A DNA stretch of 44,782 nt, from the NCBI GenBank assembly GCA_937951215.1, contig CALFCE010000057.1, forward strand, positions 1 through 44,782, written 5' to 3'. Made by a program: the position numbers and the translations under genes. Shown piece by piece: positions 24,317 to 32,145 of this stretch; within the stretch, counting starts at the first letter, position 1, and every line of letters begins with the position of its first letter. The notes under the pieces are model-generated. The model was not told the origin of the DNA, made no database searches, and worked only from the letters and a program-made list of their open reading frames with translations. This stretch comes from an uncultured Granulosicoccaceae bacterium (lineage in GTDB: Bacteria; Pseudomonadota; Gammaproteobacteria; Granulosicoccales; Granulosicoccaceae).

Positions 24317-25177
24317 GTGAAAAAAAATAAATTGACAACCGTTTTGATGGTAGCTGCGGGGCTGACTGCTTCAGCTTCATTGGTCGTGACAGCTGATCCA
24401 GTTGACGAAGCACTTGAGATCGACGGACAGGCCATGATCAGCAGGACAGCAGCACCTGACGGTCATCCGTTGAAAGAGGTCATCAGCGGCTGGCATTACC
24501 GCAAGGCGGAAACACGAAACCTGGAAAAGGACACCTTTGAAAATCCTGGCATGCTGGCAGTCGAACAGGGTGAGGAAATCTGGAATACCGTTGAGGGCAC
24601 GGCTGGCAAGTCCTGTGCCTCGTGCCACAACGATGCATCGGAATCGATGGCCAAGGTTGGTTCGACTTATCCCAAATGGAACGAAGCCAGTGGCAAACCG
24701 TTTAATGTTGAGTTGCAGATCAATCAATGCCGCACCGAAAATATGGGAGCTGAGCCCTACAAGTTTGACAAGGGTGGGCAGAAACCATTGACTGCCTATA
24801 TCAAGCATCAATCTCTGGGCAAGCCTGTAGAAGTGGATCTGGCGGAAGGTGAGATGCAGAAGTGGTGGGAGTCCGGTAAAGACCTCTACTACAAACGGAC
24901 CGGGCAGCTCAATCTGTCTTGTGCCTCATGCCACGAAAAGAATAATGGCAAACACATACGAGCCGATCACTTGAGCCAGGGCAACATTAACGGATTTCCG
25001 ACCTATCGCCTCAAGCAGGGAACCCTTATTTCGGTCCACAACAGATTCCGCGGTTGCATCCGTGATACCAGAGCAGAGTTCCCGGCTGCGTTTTCGGATG
25101 AGCTAATGGCCTTGGAGCTTTACGTTACCTGGCGTGGTACCGGTTTGTCTGTAGAAACACCCGGTGTACGGCAGTAA
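24317..25177 (+). CDS. soxA: SoxA, diheme cytochrome c of the SoxXA complex
   Basis: A 286-residue protein. I chose the GTG at 24317, which sits six bases after CTGGAGGAG and starts a clear signal peptide (KKNKLTTVLMVAAGLTASASLVV); the frame extends upstream to a TTG at 24245 without support. Two heme motifs, CASCH at 100-104 and CASCH at 202-206, mark a diheme SoxA. The catalytic cysteine, which becomes a persulfide-type heme ligand, is Cys247 in NRFRGCIRDTRAEF. With SoxX it catalyses conjugation of thiosulfate to SoxY. Confidence 0.96.
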   Translation: MKKNKLTTVLMVAAGLTASASLVVTADPVDEALEIDGQAMISRTAAPDGHPLKEVISGWHYRKAETRNLEKDTFENPGMLAVEQGEEIWNTVEGTAGKSCASCHNDASESMAKVGSTYPKWNEASGKPFNVELQINQCRTENMGAEPYKFDKGGQKPLTAYIKHQSLGKPVEVDLAEGEMQKWWESGKDLYYKRTGQLNLSCASCHEKNNGKHIRADHLSQGNINGFPTYRLKQGTLISVHNRFRGCIRDTRAEFPAAFSDELMALELYVTWRGTGLSVETPGVRQ

Positions 25178-25304
25178 TTTGTTGCTGCCATCAACGTAAA
25201 TACGATTGGCTTCTGACTCACCCCGGTTCTGACTGAGCCGGGTGAGCACTGGCACCGGGCTTTCCCGATGCTCGGAAGAAGCATCGCTTCCAGACAGGTA
25301 CAGT

Positions 25305-26999
25305 ATGTTCAGTCGCCGCGATTTCCTGCAGTTTGCCGCCGTCACCGCATCACTTACCGGCTTTGGTTCCGGTCTCACCAAAGTAGCTGCCCAGCAGCGG
25401 CTGACACAAGATGATCTACTGAATTTCGATTCGAAGGGTCAGGTGACACTGCTTCACTTGACAGACATCCACGCGCAGCTCAAACCGGTCTACTTCAGAC
25501 CACCATCAGAGAATATCGGCGTCGGCGCTTTCGAGGGTGTTCCACCACATCTGGTGGGAGAGGATTTTTTGCGTCATTTCAAATTGGATGCTGGCAGTGC
25601 ACTTGCCTACGCCCACACCATGGTTGATTACGTTGATCTGGCTCGTGCCTATGGACGCTTGGGCGGGCTTGATCGCACAGCAACACTGGTCAAATCGATT
25701 CGGGCAGAGCGCGGTGACGATGCGGTACTGTTGCTGGACGGCGGTGATACCTGGCAAGGGTCTTATACCGCACTGAAGACCGATGGGCAGGATATGGTTG
25801 ACTGCATGGCACTGTTGAAACCTGATGCAATGGTCGGGCATTGGGAGTTCACTTTGGGCGCCGAGCGGGTGATGGAAATTATCGATTCCATGGAAACTCC
25901 GTTTCTCGCCAGCAATATCGTGGACAAGGACTGGGAAGAGCCGGTCTTCGAAAGTACCCGTTTAATCGAGAAGGGCGGTGTGGCGGTGGCCATTATCGGC
26001 CAGGCGATGCCCTATACGCCAATATCCAACCCTAGCTGGATGTTTCCGGAGTGGTCTTTCGGATTGCGCAGGGAATTGTTGCAACAGAATGTCGATGATG
26101 CACGTGCTGGCGGGGCTGAAATCGTTGTATTGTTATCCCATAACGGATTTGATGTTGACCAGAAACTGGCCCGGGATCTCAATGGTGTTGATGTCATACT
26201 GACCGGACACACACATGACGCGGTACCCAGTGCTCTGAATATCAACAATACCCTGGTGCTGTCGTCCGGCTCTCATGGAAAGTACCTTGGGCGCATCGAT
26301 CTGGAAGTGAAGGCAGGCAAGGTAGTCGACTACAACTCGACACTGATACCGGTGTTTGCAGATGCTATCGACCCTGATCCGGAGATGAAAGCGCAAATAG
26401 ACAAGGTCAGGGCACCCCATGAAAGTGAACTGACACGGGTGATCGGTAAAACCGAATCGCTTCTTTATCGCCGGGGAAATTTTAATGGCACCTGGGATGA
26501 TCTTATTTGTCAGGGCATGATGGAAGAGATGGACACCGAGCTGGCATTCAGTCCGGGGTTTCGCTGGGGCACCACCTTGTTGCCGGGTGACGACATTACA
26601 ATAGAAGACTTGTATACCGAAACAGCGATGACTTACCCATCGGTGTATCGCCTGGAATTCACTGGAGAGGATCTGAAGAATATTCTCGAAGATGTTTGTG
26701 ACAACTTGTTCAACAAGGACCCGTATTTTCAGCAGGGTGGTGACATGGTTCGAGTCGGTGGTCTGGGTTATACCTGCTATCCGAAAAACGAAATAGGTAC
26801 TCGCATTGATAGCATGACCTTGCTGTCGAGTGGGGAGCGGATAGATCCGCTCAGAAACTATACGGTTTCTGGTTGGGCGTCAGTGAATGAGAATGTGGAG
26901 GGCCCGGCTATCTATGATGTGATGGAGAGCTATATCTCAAAGCAGGCCACAGTGAATGTTCAGCCCAATGAAGCAGTCAAGATTGCCGGTTTAGATTAG
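25305..26999 (+). CDS. soxB: SoxB, thiosulfohydrolase
   Basis: A 564-residue dimanganese hydrolase of the 5'-nucleotidase superfamily. It removes the terminal sulfone of SoxY-bound S-thiosulfonate as sulfate. MFSRRDFLQFAAVTASL is a TAT signal. Metal-binding motifs are LTDIHAQL (Asp54, His56), LLDGGDTWQGS, the SoxB-typical GHWEFTLG (His179, in place of GNHEF in nucleotidases), LLSHNGFDVDQ and GHTHDAVP. The start at ATG 25305 has ACAGG upstream. It closes the soxXYZAB run; no soxCD follows. Confidence 0.97.
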   Translation: MFSRRDFLQFAAVTASLTGFGSGLTKVAAQQRLTQDDLLNFDSKGQVTLLHLTDIHAQLKPVYFRPPSENIGVGAFEGVPPHLVGEDFLRHFKLDAGSALAYAHTMVDYVDLARAYGRLGGLDRTATLVKSIRAERGDDAVLLLDGGDTWQGSYTALKTDGQDMVDCMALLKPDAMVGHWEFTLGAERVMEIIDSMETPFLASNIVDKDWEEPVFESTRLIEKGGVAVAIIGQAMPYTPISNPSWMFPEWSFGLRRELLQQNVDDARAGGAEIVVLLSHNGFDVDQKLARDLNGVDVILTGHTHDAVPSALNINNTLVLSSGSHGKYLGRIDLEVKAGKVVDYNSTLIPVFADAIDPDPEMKAQIDKVRAPHESELTRVIGKTESLLYRRGNFNGTWDDLICQGMMEEMDTELAFSPGFRWGTTLLPGDDITIEDLYTETAMTYPSVYRLEFTGEDLKNILEDVCDNLFNKDPYFQQGGDMVRVGGLGYTCYPKNEIGTRIDSMTLLSSGERIDPLRNYTVSGWASVNENVEGPAIYDVMESYISKQATVNVQPNEAVKIAGLD

Positions 27000-27050
27000 T
27001 TGATTGTTGCAATAAGTGCAGGAGTACCTTGGCGAGCTCACTTTCAGACT

Positions 27051-27102
27051 GGGTTCATAGGCAGGGTTCATAGGCAGGGTTCATAGATAGGGTTCAGTTA
27101 CA
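27051..27102 (+). repeat. 13-bp tandem repeat behind soxB, four copies
   Basis: GGGTTCATAGGCA (27051-27063 and 27064-27076), GGGTTCATAGATA (27077-27089) and the degenerate GGGTTCAGTTACA (27090-27102). The array fills the spacer just upstream of the small cytochrome c gene, where a ribosome binding site would be expected. Confidence 0.85.
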
Positions 27103-27105
27103 GAC

Positions 27106-27477
27106 ATGATTCAGTTATCCGCCCGTACCGGAGCTATGCACAAAATCGGTTTTACAATGCTAGCACCATTGCTTTTGGCGCTGTGGCTGCCATTGTCAAT
27201 TGCTGCAGATTCCAATGCTGATGTGGATCGAATATTGGCACTGGAGGCAGATGTCGACTATGGCGAATACCTTGCAGGTGATTGCCAGACCTGTCATCAA
27301 GCGGTTGCTACCGGTGGGGCTGTTCCTGTGATCGCCGGACAAGAGGCAAGTTATCTGATAAAGGCACTACTGAGCTTTAAAAGCGGTGAGCGCGAAAACC
27401 AGGTAATGCAATCTGTTACGCAAGGCCTCGGTGATGAAGAAATCGCAGCACTGGCATTGTATCTATCAAATCTCTGA
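27106..27477 (+). CDS. Small periplasmic cytochrome c
   Basis: A 123-residue class I cytochrome c. A signal peptide (best read from Met11, MHKIGFTMLAPLLLALWLPLSIAA) precedes one heme motif, CQTCH, a GAVPVIAGQEASYLIKALLSFKSGER stretch and the C-terminal GLGDEEIAALALYLSNL, as in c553-type and flavocytochrome c/sulfide-dehydrogenase cytochrome subunits. The start is ambiguous: ATG 27106 has no ribosome binding site, and ATG 27136 follows GGAG too closely. As the gene directly behind soxB it probably accepts electrons from SoxXA and passes them to a terminal oxidase. No flavoprotein partner (FccB) is adjacent. Confidence 0.85.
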   Translation: MIQLSARTGAMHKIGFTMLAPLLLALWLPLSIAADSNADVDRILALEADVDYGEYLAGDCQTCHQAVATGGAVPVIAGQEASYLIKALLSFKSGERENQVMQSVTQGLGDEEIAALALYLSNL

Positions 27478-27559
27478 ATTACCTTGCGGGCTATACAGAA
27501 CAGCGCGCCAGGTGAACACGTTCTCCGACTAAGGCAGATCAGGCACGGGGCCTGAATCC

Positions 27560-28423
27560 ATGACGACAAGAATCCAGCGGCCTCGCCGAAGCTTTATTTT
27601 CACACCGGGTCTGCGACCCGATATGTATCCGAAGGCACTGAGCTGCGGTACAGACATTGTCTGTGTTGAGCTCGAAGATGGTATTGCTCCCAAAGACAAA
27701 GCCGAAGCGCGTCGTAACGCACTGGCTTTGTTTGAAGTGCCGCAGGCAGATGATGGTGTCGAGCGGATCGTGCGAATCAATTCGATGCGTGAGCAGTTCG
27801 GCATCGAGGATGTCGCCGCGGTTCTGGCCACAGATACTCCACCGCCCGCGTTAATGATGCCAAAGGTACGGTCCCCTGACGAGGTACAACAGTTGGATGT
27901 GTTGCTGGGTGAGCGGGGGCATGCCACACGGTTGCATGTCATCATTGAAACCAATGCGGGATTGGAAGCAGCTTATGACATTGCTGCCTGCTCCCCGAGA
28001 ATAGACGCTTTGTTTTTTGGAGGGGTCGATATGGCTGCAGAGCTGCGTTGTGATAATGCCTGGGAGCCACTGCTCTATGCCCGCAGTCGTGTTGTTCATG
28101 CCGCAGCCAGCGCCGGTATTGATGTTATTGATGTTCCCTTTCTCGATCTGGATGATCTGGATGGCATGCGTATCGCAGCACAGCAGGCCAAAGCCCTGGG
28201 CTTTTCTGGTAAGGGCGCAGTTCATCCGAAGCAGATAGCTGCATTAAACGATGTGTTCACGCCTTCAGAAGCCGAGATTGCACGGGCTCGGCGCGTGATC
28301 GCAGAATTTGAAGCAGCCGATACGGGTTTGGTAGTGATAGATGGCAAACTGATCGAAAAGCCGGTGTTGCGAGACATGTACCGTATCGTGTCTATTGCCG
28401 ATAGAACCAGCGCGACAAATTAA
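27560..28423 (+). CDS. HpcH/HpaI aldolase family CoA lyase (CitE/malyl-CoA lyase-like)
   Basis: A 287-residue TIM-barrel protein of the CitE family. It shows RRSFIFTPGLRPDMYPKA at the N-terminus, the metal-ligand region VELEDGIAPKDKAEAR, VIIETNAGLEAAYDIA, FFGGVDMAAEL and the closing SGKGAVHPKQIAALN. Relatives cleave malyl-CoA, citramalyl-CoA or methylmalyl-CoA to glyoxylate or pyruvate plus an acyl-CoA, or act as thioesterases; the substrate cannot be assigned. It converges on an alanine-glyoxylate-type aminotransferase gene, which hints at shared glyoxylate metabolism. Its stop codon lies in the first unit of a 15-bp repeat array. Confidence 0.88.
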   Translation: MTTRIQRPRRSFIFTPGLRPDMYPKALSCGTDIVCVELEDGIAPKDKAEARRNALALFEVPQADDGVERIVRINSMREQFGIEDVAAVLATDTPPPALMMPKVRSPDEVQQLDVLLGERGHATRLHVIIETNAGLEAAYDIAACSPRIDALFFGGVDMAAELRCDNAWEPLLYARSRVVHAAASAGIDVIDVPFLDLDDLDGMRIAAQQAKALGFSGKGAVHPKQIAALNDVFTPSEAEIARARRVIAEFEAADTGLVVIDGKLIEKPVLRDMYRIVSIADRTSATN

Positions 28424-28489
28424 AGCCCGATAAATCAAACATTAAAGCCCGATAAATTAAATCCCAATAAATTAAAACCCGATAAATCA
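28419..28489 (+). repeat. 15-bp tandem repeat joining two convergent stop codons
   Basis: ATTAAAGCCCGATAA occurs at 28419-28433 and 28441-28455, followed by ATTAAATCCCAATAA (28456-28470) and ATTAAAACCCGATAA (28471-28485). The stop of the lyase (28421-28423) lies in the first copy, and the array runs up to the stop of the convergent aminotransferase (28487-28489, minus strand). Confidence 0.88.
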
Positions 28490-29818
28490 AATATTGCCCA
28501 GATCGTTAAAACTCTTGTCAAGAGCATCGATCACAGGCTCGACATCTTCCATGGCAAGACAAAGTGGCGGGACCATTCGCAGTACGTTTTTGAAGTTGCC
28601 TGATTTGGATACCACGATGCCATGCTCCCGTGTTCGCTCAAAGACATAGGCAGTCTCATCGGCTGCCGGCTCTTTGGTTTGGCGATTTTTAACCAGCTCT
28701 ATTGCCTGCATAAAACCGGTCCCTCTGACGTCTCCGATAATGTCGTGTTTGTCTTTTAACGATTGCAAGCCTTTACCCAATTCTGCACCGACGGTTCTGG
28801 CGTTTTCGACCAGATTATCTCTGGCGATTACCTTGAGCACAGCTCGTCCGGCAGCGCAGGCAGCTGGATTCGCTCCATAAGTGTGGAATAAAAATTTACC
28901 GCTCATACATTCGGCTATTTCTCGCTTCAGAACGACCGCTCCCAGCGGAATACCGTTGCCGATGCCCTTGGCCAGAATCACAATGTCGGGAACAACATCG
29001 TGGCTGTCAAAGCTCCACATTGATTTACCGGTCTTTCCAAAACCGCTTTGTACTTCATCAACCATTAGCAATCCACCAGCCTGCCGCACCTGTTCGGCAG
29101 CACCTTTAATGTAACCCGCAGGCATCTCAACAATACCGCCATAGCCCTGAACGGGTTCGATAAACATGCCAGCCAGTTTGCCGCTGGTGCTGTAGGAAAT
29201 GACCCTCCCCAATTCAGCCAGATAGGGCTCGGTACCAGTACCGAAGATACCGCGATATTGATTCGGTTCTGCTGCAAACGAAATATTGGGAAGCTGCCCG
29301 ACATTGTGCCGGAAATTACTGACACCGGTGACTGACTGAGCGCCATAAGTGGCACCGTGGTAGGAGTTTCTAAGTGCAATCACATCATGGTTGCCGGTAC
29401 AACTGCGTGCAATCATCAATGCAAGGTCAATCGCTTCTGCACCGGAGTTGGTAAAGTGCACCACCCAATCTTCACCGCTTGGCATTGTCGATGCCAGTTC
29501 CTCTGCGAAGTGCGCCGGAACCGGGTGATAGAACATGGTTGTACAGTGTGTCAGCTCGGCTACCTGCGCTTGTACTGCCGCAACGACGTCCGGTTGTGCA
29601 TGGCCTATGCTGATACACAAATTCATGCCCAAAAGATCAATCAGTTTGTTGCCCTGTTCGTCCCATAAATATTGGCCCTGCCCACGCTTTAAAATTAACG
29701 GATTCTGGTAGGGCACGAAAGCGCGCTGAGAGGCAGCGTAGTATCGATCTCGTTTATTGACGATGTCAGCCGAATCCCACGAGACGGGTAAGGGCTCAGG
29801 CCTTGCTTGTTCGTTCAT
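28487..29818 (-). CDS. Class III PLP-dependent aminotransferase (AGXT2-like)
   Basis: A 443-residue fold-type I aminotransferase. Family features are the N-terminal GQYLWDEQGNKLIDLLGMN, VHFTNSGAEAIDLALM (phosphate cup), IEPVQGYGGIVEMP, LLMVDEVQSGFGKTGK (PLP-contacting Asp) and the Schiff-base lysine Lys284 in ILAKGIGNGIPLGAVV. It most resembles alanine-glyoxylate aminotransferase 2 types, which transfer amino groups between alanine or omega-amino acids and glyoxylate or pyruvate. The start overlaps the stop of the TrpD2-like gene in an ATGA motif, so the two are translationally coupled on the minus strand. Confidence 0.9.
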   Translation of the reverse strand: MNEQARPEPLPVSWDSADIVNKRDRYYAASQRAFVPYQNPLILKRGQGQYLWDEQGNKLIDLLGMNLCISIGHAQPDVVAAVQAQVAELTHCTTMFYHPVPAHFAEELASTMPSGEDWVVHFTNSGAEAIDLALMIARSCTGNHDVIALRNSYHGATYGAQSVTGVSNFRHNVGQLPNISFAAEPNQYRGIFGTGTEPYLAELGRVISYSTSGKLAGMFIEPVQGYGGIVEMPAGYIKGAAEQVRQAGGLLMVDEVQSGFGKTGKSMWSFDSHDVVPDIVILAKGIGNGIPLGAVVLKREIAECMSGKFLFHTYGANPAACAAGRAVLKVIARDNLVENARTVGAELGKGLQSLKDKHDIIGDVRGTGFMQAIELVKNRQTKEPAADETAYVFERTREHGIVVSKSGNFKNVLRMVPPLCLAMEDVEPVIDALDKSFNDLGNI

Positions 29819-30972
29819 AAACCCTTCTTGAGATGTTGCATCGCTTTGCCGGATCCAATGGCTTCACGTGCGGCATCGGTTGCTTGCTGCATGGTTTTGG
29901 CTTTGCCCAAATGCCATAAGGCCATCGCGCTGCCGAGTACCGCCGCATCGTGTGCCGGACCCGGTTCATCAGCAAGTGCTCGCAGCCCGGCCTCTGCACA
30001 CATGGATGACAGGGTTTCGATGTCCCACTTCATGCCGATCCGATCAGGTGACTCGACTGCTGGCTTGGTTGTTTCGGGAATATCTTCGGCCCGATACTCC
30101 CGGTCCAGACCGATCGGAGCCAGCTCAATATCAAGCTCGCTATGGGGGTCGTTGCCCTGTGTTCTGACGATGTGGGCTCGACCACGAAATGATGGAACAA
30201 TGCCGCCCTCGGTACCTCGAACCAACAGCAGGGAATCGTACTCCATATGCCTGGCCAGCATCGCGTAGGTTTCACGATAGGGCTTGTGCACATAACCGGT
30301 CATCAGATGGGTTTTATGGCTACCACTGAGCGGGCGCAGCATTACTTCGGTGGTACTGAGGACCGGCCTTTTCACTATTCGTGTACGCAGTTCGTTCAAG
30401 TCATGCAGCATTGGGCAGAATGTTCTCTGATCGAGGTAACCCCAGCCAATCTCCGGGTCGGCCAGACGCTGCGCAACTTCTTCCACACTGCGCAATGGAT
30501 TTCCACCCAACGCTGCCAGAGTGGTGTGATGCGTGACACCGTATTTCGGACCGACCAGCTCTACACCGTGCGAACAGGCGTTAACCCCGCAGGCGGCCAG
30601 TACCGGCAGGATAAACAGGGATCCTTGCAGGGTACGGTTAAATCCATTGTACGGTTCTGCCATTAGTAATAATTCTTCAACGTTGGCTTGAACGGTGATG
30701 GTGCGGTCATGCAGTGCATCGAGCACACCAGTGACCTCGTCATCGGTTTCGCGCTTCATTCGCAAACCGATTAAGAAAACAGCGGCCTGCACCGGGTCTG
30801 CCGAGCCATCCAGCAACGCATGCATCACCGCCCGTGCTTCATCGCTGGAAATGTTTTTGCTGAGTTCTGGCCCTGTTGCTACTCGCTGAATAACTGATCG
30901 CATCAGCGCCGCATCGGCAATTTCAAAGGACGATTTGTTATCCGCGATGGTGGATGGATCTGAAGGTTGCAT
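29815..30972 (-). CDS. ybiB: TrpD2/YbiB-type glycosyl transferase family protein
   Basis: A 385-residue protein related to anthranilate phosphoribosyltransferase (TrpD) and most like the TrpD2/YbiB branch, which binds nucleic acid and lacks TrpD activity in E. coli. It has the N-terminal helical domain (ISSDEARAVMHALLDGSADPVQAAVFLIGLRMK) and the barrel stretch LPVLAACGVNACSHGVELVGPKYGVTHHTTLAALGGNP. The TrpD glycine loop GTGGD is absent, which argues against tryptophan synthesis. I chose Met at 30972. The upstream open frame runs through a 15-bp repeat array and into the Rieske gene, so those residues are probably not coding. It lies between the Rieske and aminotransferase genes and overlaps the latter by four bases. 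Confidence 0.8.
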   Translation of the reverse strand: MQPSDPSTIADNKSSFEIADAALMRSVIQRVATGPELSKNISSDEARAVMHALLDGSADPVQAAVFLIGLRMKRETDDEVTGVLDALHDRTITVQANVEELLLMAEPYNGFNRTLQGSLFILPVLAACGVNACSHGVELVGPKYGVTHHTTLAALGGNPLRSVEEVAQRLADPEIGWGYLDQRTFCPMLHDLNELRTRIVKRPVLSTTEVMLRPLSGSHKTHLMTGYVHKPYRETYAMLARHMEYDSLLLVRGTEGGIVPSFRGRAHIVRTQGNDPHSELDIELAPIGLDREYRAEDIPETTKPAVESPDRIGMKWDIETLSSMCAEAGLRALADEPGPAHDAAVLGSAMALWHLGKAKTMQQATDAAREAIGSGKAMQHLKKGL

Positions 30973-30990
30973 ACGGCCTGTTGTCCTTGA

Positions 30991-31035
30991 TTTGGTGGAT
31001 TGGGCTTTGGTGGATAGGGATGGGGTGGATTGACG
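30991..31035 (+). repeat. 15-bp tandem repeat between the Rieske and TrpD2-like genes
   Basis: TTTGGTGGATTGGGC (30991-31005), TTTGGTGGATAGGGA (31006-31020) and TGGGGTGGATTGACG (31021-31035). On the coding (minus) strand the array sits 10 bases behind the Rieske stop and ends 18 bases before the TrpD2-like start. Confidence 0.85.
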
Positions 31036-31045
31036 TTTGCAGCGT

Positions 31046-31366
31046 TTATTGGTTTTGATCAAGTTCGATAAATACGGTTCCGTCTACGACGTCAGCTGTA
31101 TACACAACAAGGTCTTCTTCTGCTGGGTCATCTAGCACCCGGCCCGTAGTCAGATCAAACCGACTGCCATGCAGCGGACATTTGATCAACGTACCTGTCA
31201 GGTTACCATCACAAAGGCGGGCATCCTCGTGGGTACACATTTCATCGGCTACAAAAAAACCGTGCTCGGTATTGGCAACAACCACATTCCTGTCAGGCAG
31301 GCTGACACAGCGCATTTCTTTAAGCGGGATCTCGCTGACTTCGCAGACGCGCTGCCTGATTTTCAT
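31046..31366 (-). CDS. Rieske [2Fe-2S] ferredoxin (NirD/BphF-like)
   Basis: A 106-residue soluble Rieske protein with both iron ligand boxes, C44-T-H46 (CTHEDARLCDG) and C63-PL-H66 (CPLHGSRFDLTTG), of the type used as dioxygenase ferredoxins or as the NirD small subunit. The ATG at 31366 follows AGGGGA by seven bases; the frame extends upstream through repeat-derived residues (MENTRENTRGNT), which I exclude. It lacks a signal peptide and so is cytoplasmic. It begins the minus-strand operon Rieske, TrpD2-like, aminotransferase. The partner enzyme is not known. Confidence 0.9.
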   Translation of the reverse strand: MKIRQRVCEVSEIPLKEMRCVSLPDRNVVVANTEHGFFVADEMCTHEDARLCDGNLTGTLIKCPLHGSRFDLTTGRVLDDPAEEDLVVYTADVVDGTVFIELDQNQ

Positions 31367-31374
31367 CGTGTTTC

Positions 31375-31398
31375 CCCTGGTATTTTCCCTGGTATTTT
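31375..31398 (-). repeat. 12-bp perfect repeat just upstream of the Rieske gene
   Basis: Two identical copies of CCCTGGTATTTT on the plus strand (31375-31386 and 31387-31398), with a degenerate third copy carrying the ribosome binding site AGGGGA toward the start codon. The repeat thus generates or duplicates the Shine-Dalgarno region. Confidence 0.7.
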
Positions 31399-31531
31399 CC
31401 ATGGGTGGCCGCTGCCTGAGTGGCTGCTGTATGAATCATCGCGTAACATGAATACCCAGCACAACCGGTGTTTGGAGATTGTATTATAGTGTTTAAGTGT
31501 TCCCGATTGGGCCTGACAGTAATTCTAAAAC

Positions 31532-31975
31532 ATGAATGATGAAGACAATGTGAATCTGGCCAGCGGTATTGCGGCCTTTGAGGCCAAGGAATTTCGCCGC
31601 GCCTGGCAGCTTTTGCAACCGCTGGCCGACACTGGCGTCGCCGATGCACAGTACCGCTGTGCGATTATGAAGCAGAACGGGCTGGGCGTCATCGCAAGGC
31701 CAGCCGAAGCTGCAGCCATGATGGCAGACGCTGCGGCCCAGGGGTATGGGCTGGCCCAGCATTCACTGGGGATTATGTACCTTTTCGGTGAGGGCGTGGA
31801 GAAAAATGGTGATGAAGCTGTGCGGTTGCTGGAGCTGGCTGGTGATGCCGGGCTGCAAGGCGCATGGACTACTCTCGGGATGATGTTTACTGACGGTGAG
31901 GGCGTTGAGCAAAATATCGAGCGTGGCCACGACTACTATCGTCGCGCAGGTTTTGACCCCACCGAGTTCACATAG
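31532..31975 (+). CDS. Sel1-repeat protein
   Basis: A 147-residue alpha-helical repeat protein with two clear Sel1-like units, AQHSLGIMYLFGEGVEKNGDEAVRLLELAGDAG and AWTTLGMMFTDGEGVEQNIERGHDYYRRAGF, and a more degenerate first unit (DAQYRCAIMKQNGLGV). Such proteins serve as protein-protein scaffolds. No signal peptide is present. It is transcribed divergently from the Rieske operon, and the short AT-rich region between them (TATTATAGT near 31483) probably contains its promoter. Its last codons and stop are copied in the 14-bp repeat array that follows. Confidence 0.87.
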   Translation: MNDEDNVNLASGIAAFEAKEFRRAWQLLQPLADTGVADAQYRCAIMKQNGLGVIARPAEAAAMMADAAAQGYGLAQHSLGIMYLFGEGVEKNGDEAVRLLELAGDAGLQGAWTTLGMMFTDGEGVEQNIERGHDYYRRAGFDPTEFT

Positions 31976-32024
31976 ACGAGTTCAGATAGACGAGTTCAGA
32001 TAGACGAGTTGGCATAGACGAGTT
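31969..32024 (+). repeat. 14-bp tandem repeat containing the sel1 stop codon, four copies
   Basis: CACATAGACGAGTT (31969-31982, includes the stop TAG 31973-31975), CAGATAGACGAGTT twice (31983-31996 and 31997-32010), GGCATAGACGAGTT (32011-32024). Because 14 is not a multiple of three, the repeated TAG falls in all three frames. Confidence 0.9.
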
Positions 32025-32100
32025 CACTTGGCTCGTGCGTGGTTTGCACGGATTAGCTGGAGCAGACTACCTGGCTGGCGCTTGACAGCTCTTTTACTTA

Positions 32101-32145
32101 TCTTGAACTATTTCTAATCCTGGACTATTTCTAATCCTGGACTGG
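32101..32145 (-). repeat. 17-bp tandem repeat containing the stop codon of the Cas6-like gene
   Basis: On the plus strand TCTTGAACTATTTCTAA (32101-32117), TCCTGGACTATTTCTAA (32118-32134) and a partial TCCTGGACTGG from 32135. The TAG stop of the minus-strand Cas6-like gene (32131-32133) is in the second copy and recurs downstream of the gene. Confidence 0.85.

Noticed and set aside
30973-31062. N-terminal extension of the TrpD2-like protein
   Set aside because: The 30 extra residues are encoded by the 15-bp repeat array and overlap the Rieske gene; a start at 30972 fits the family better.
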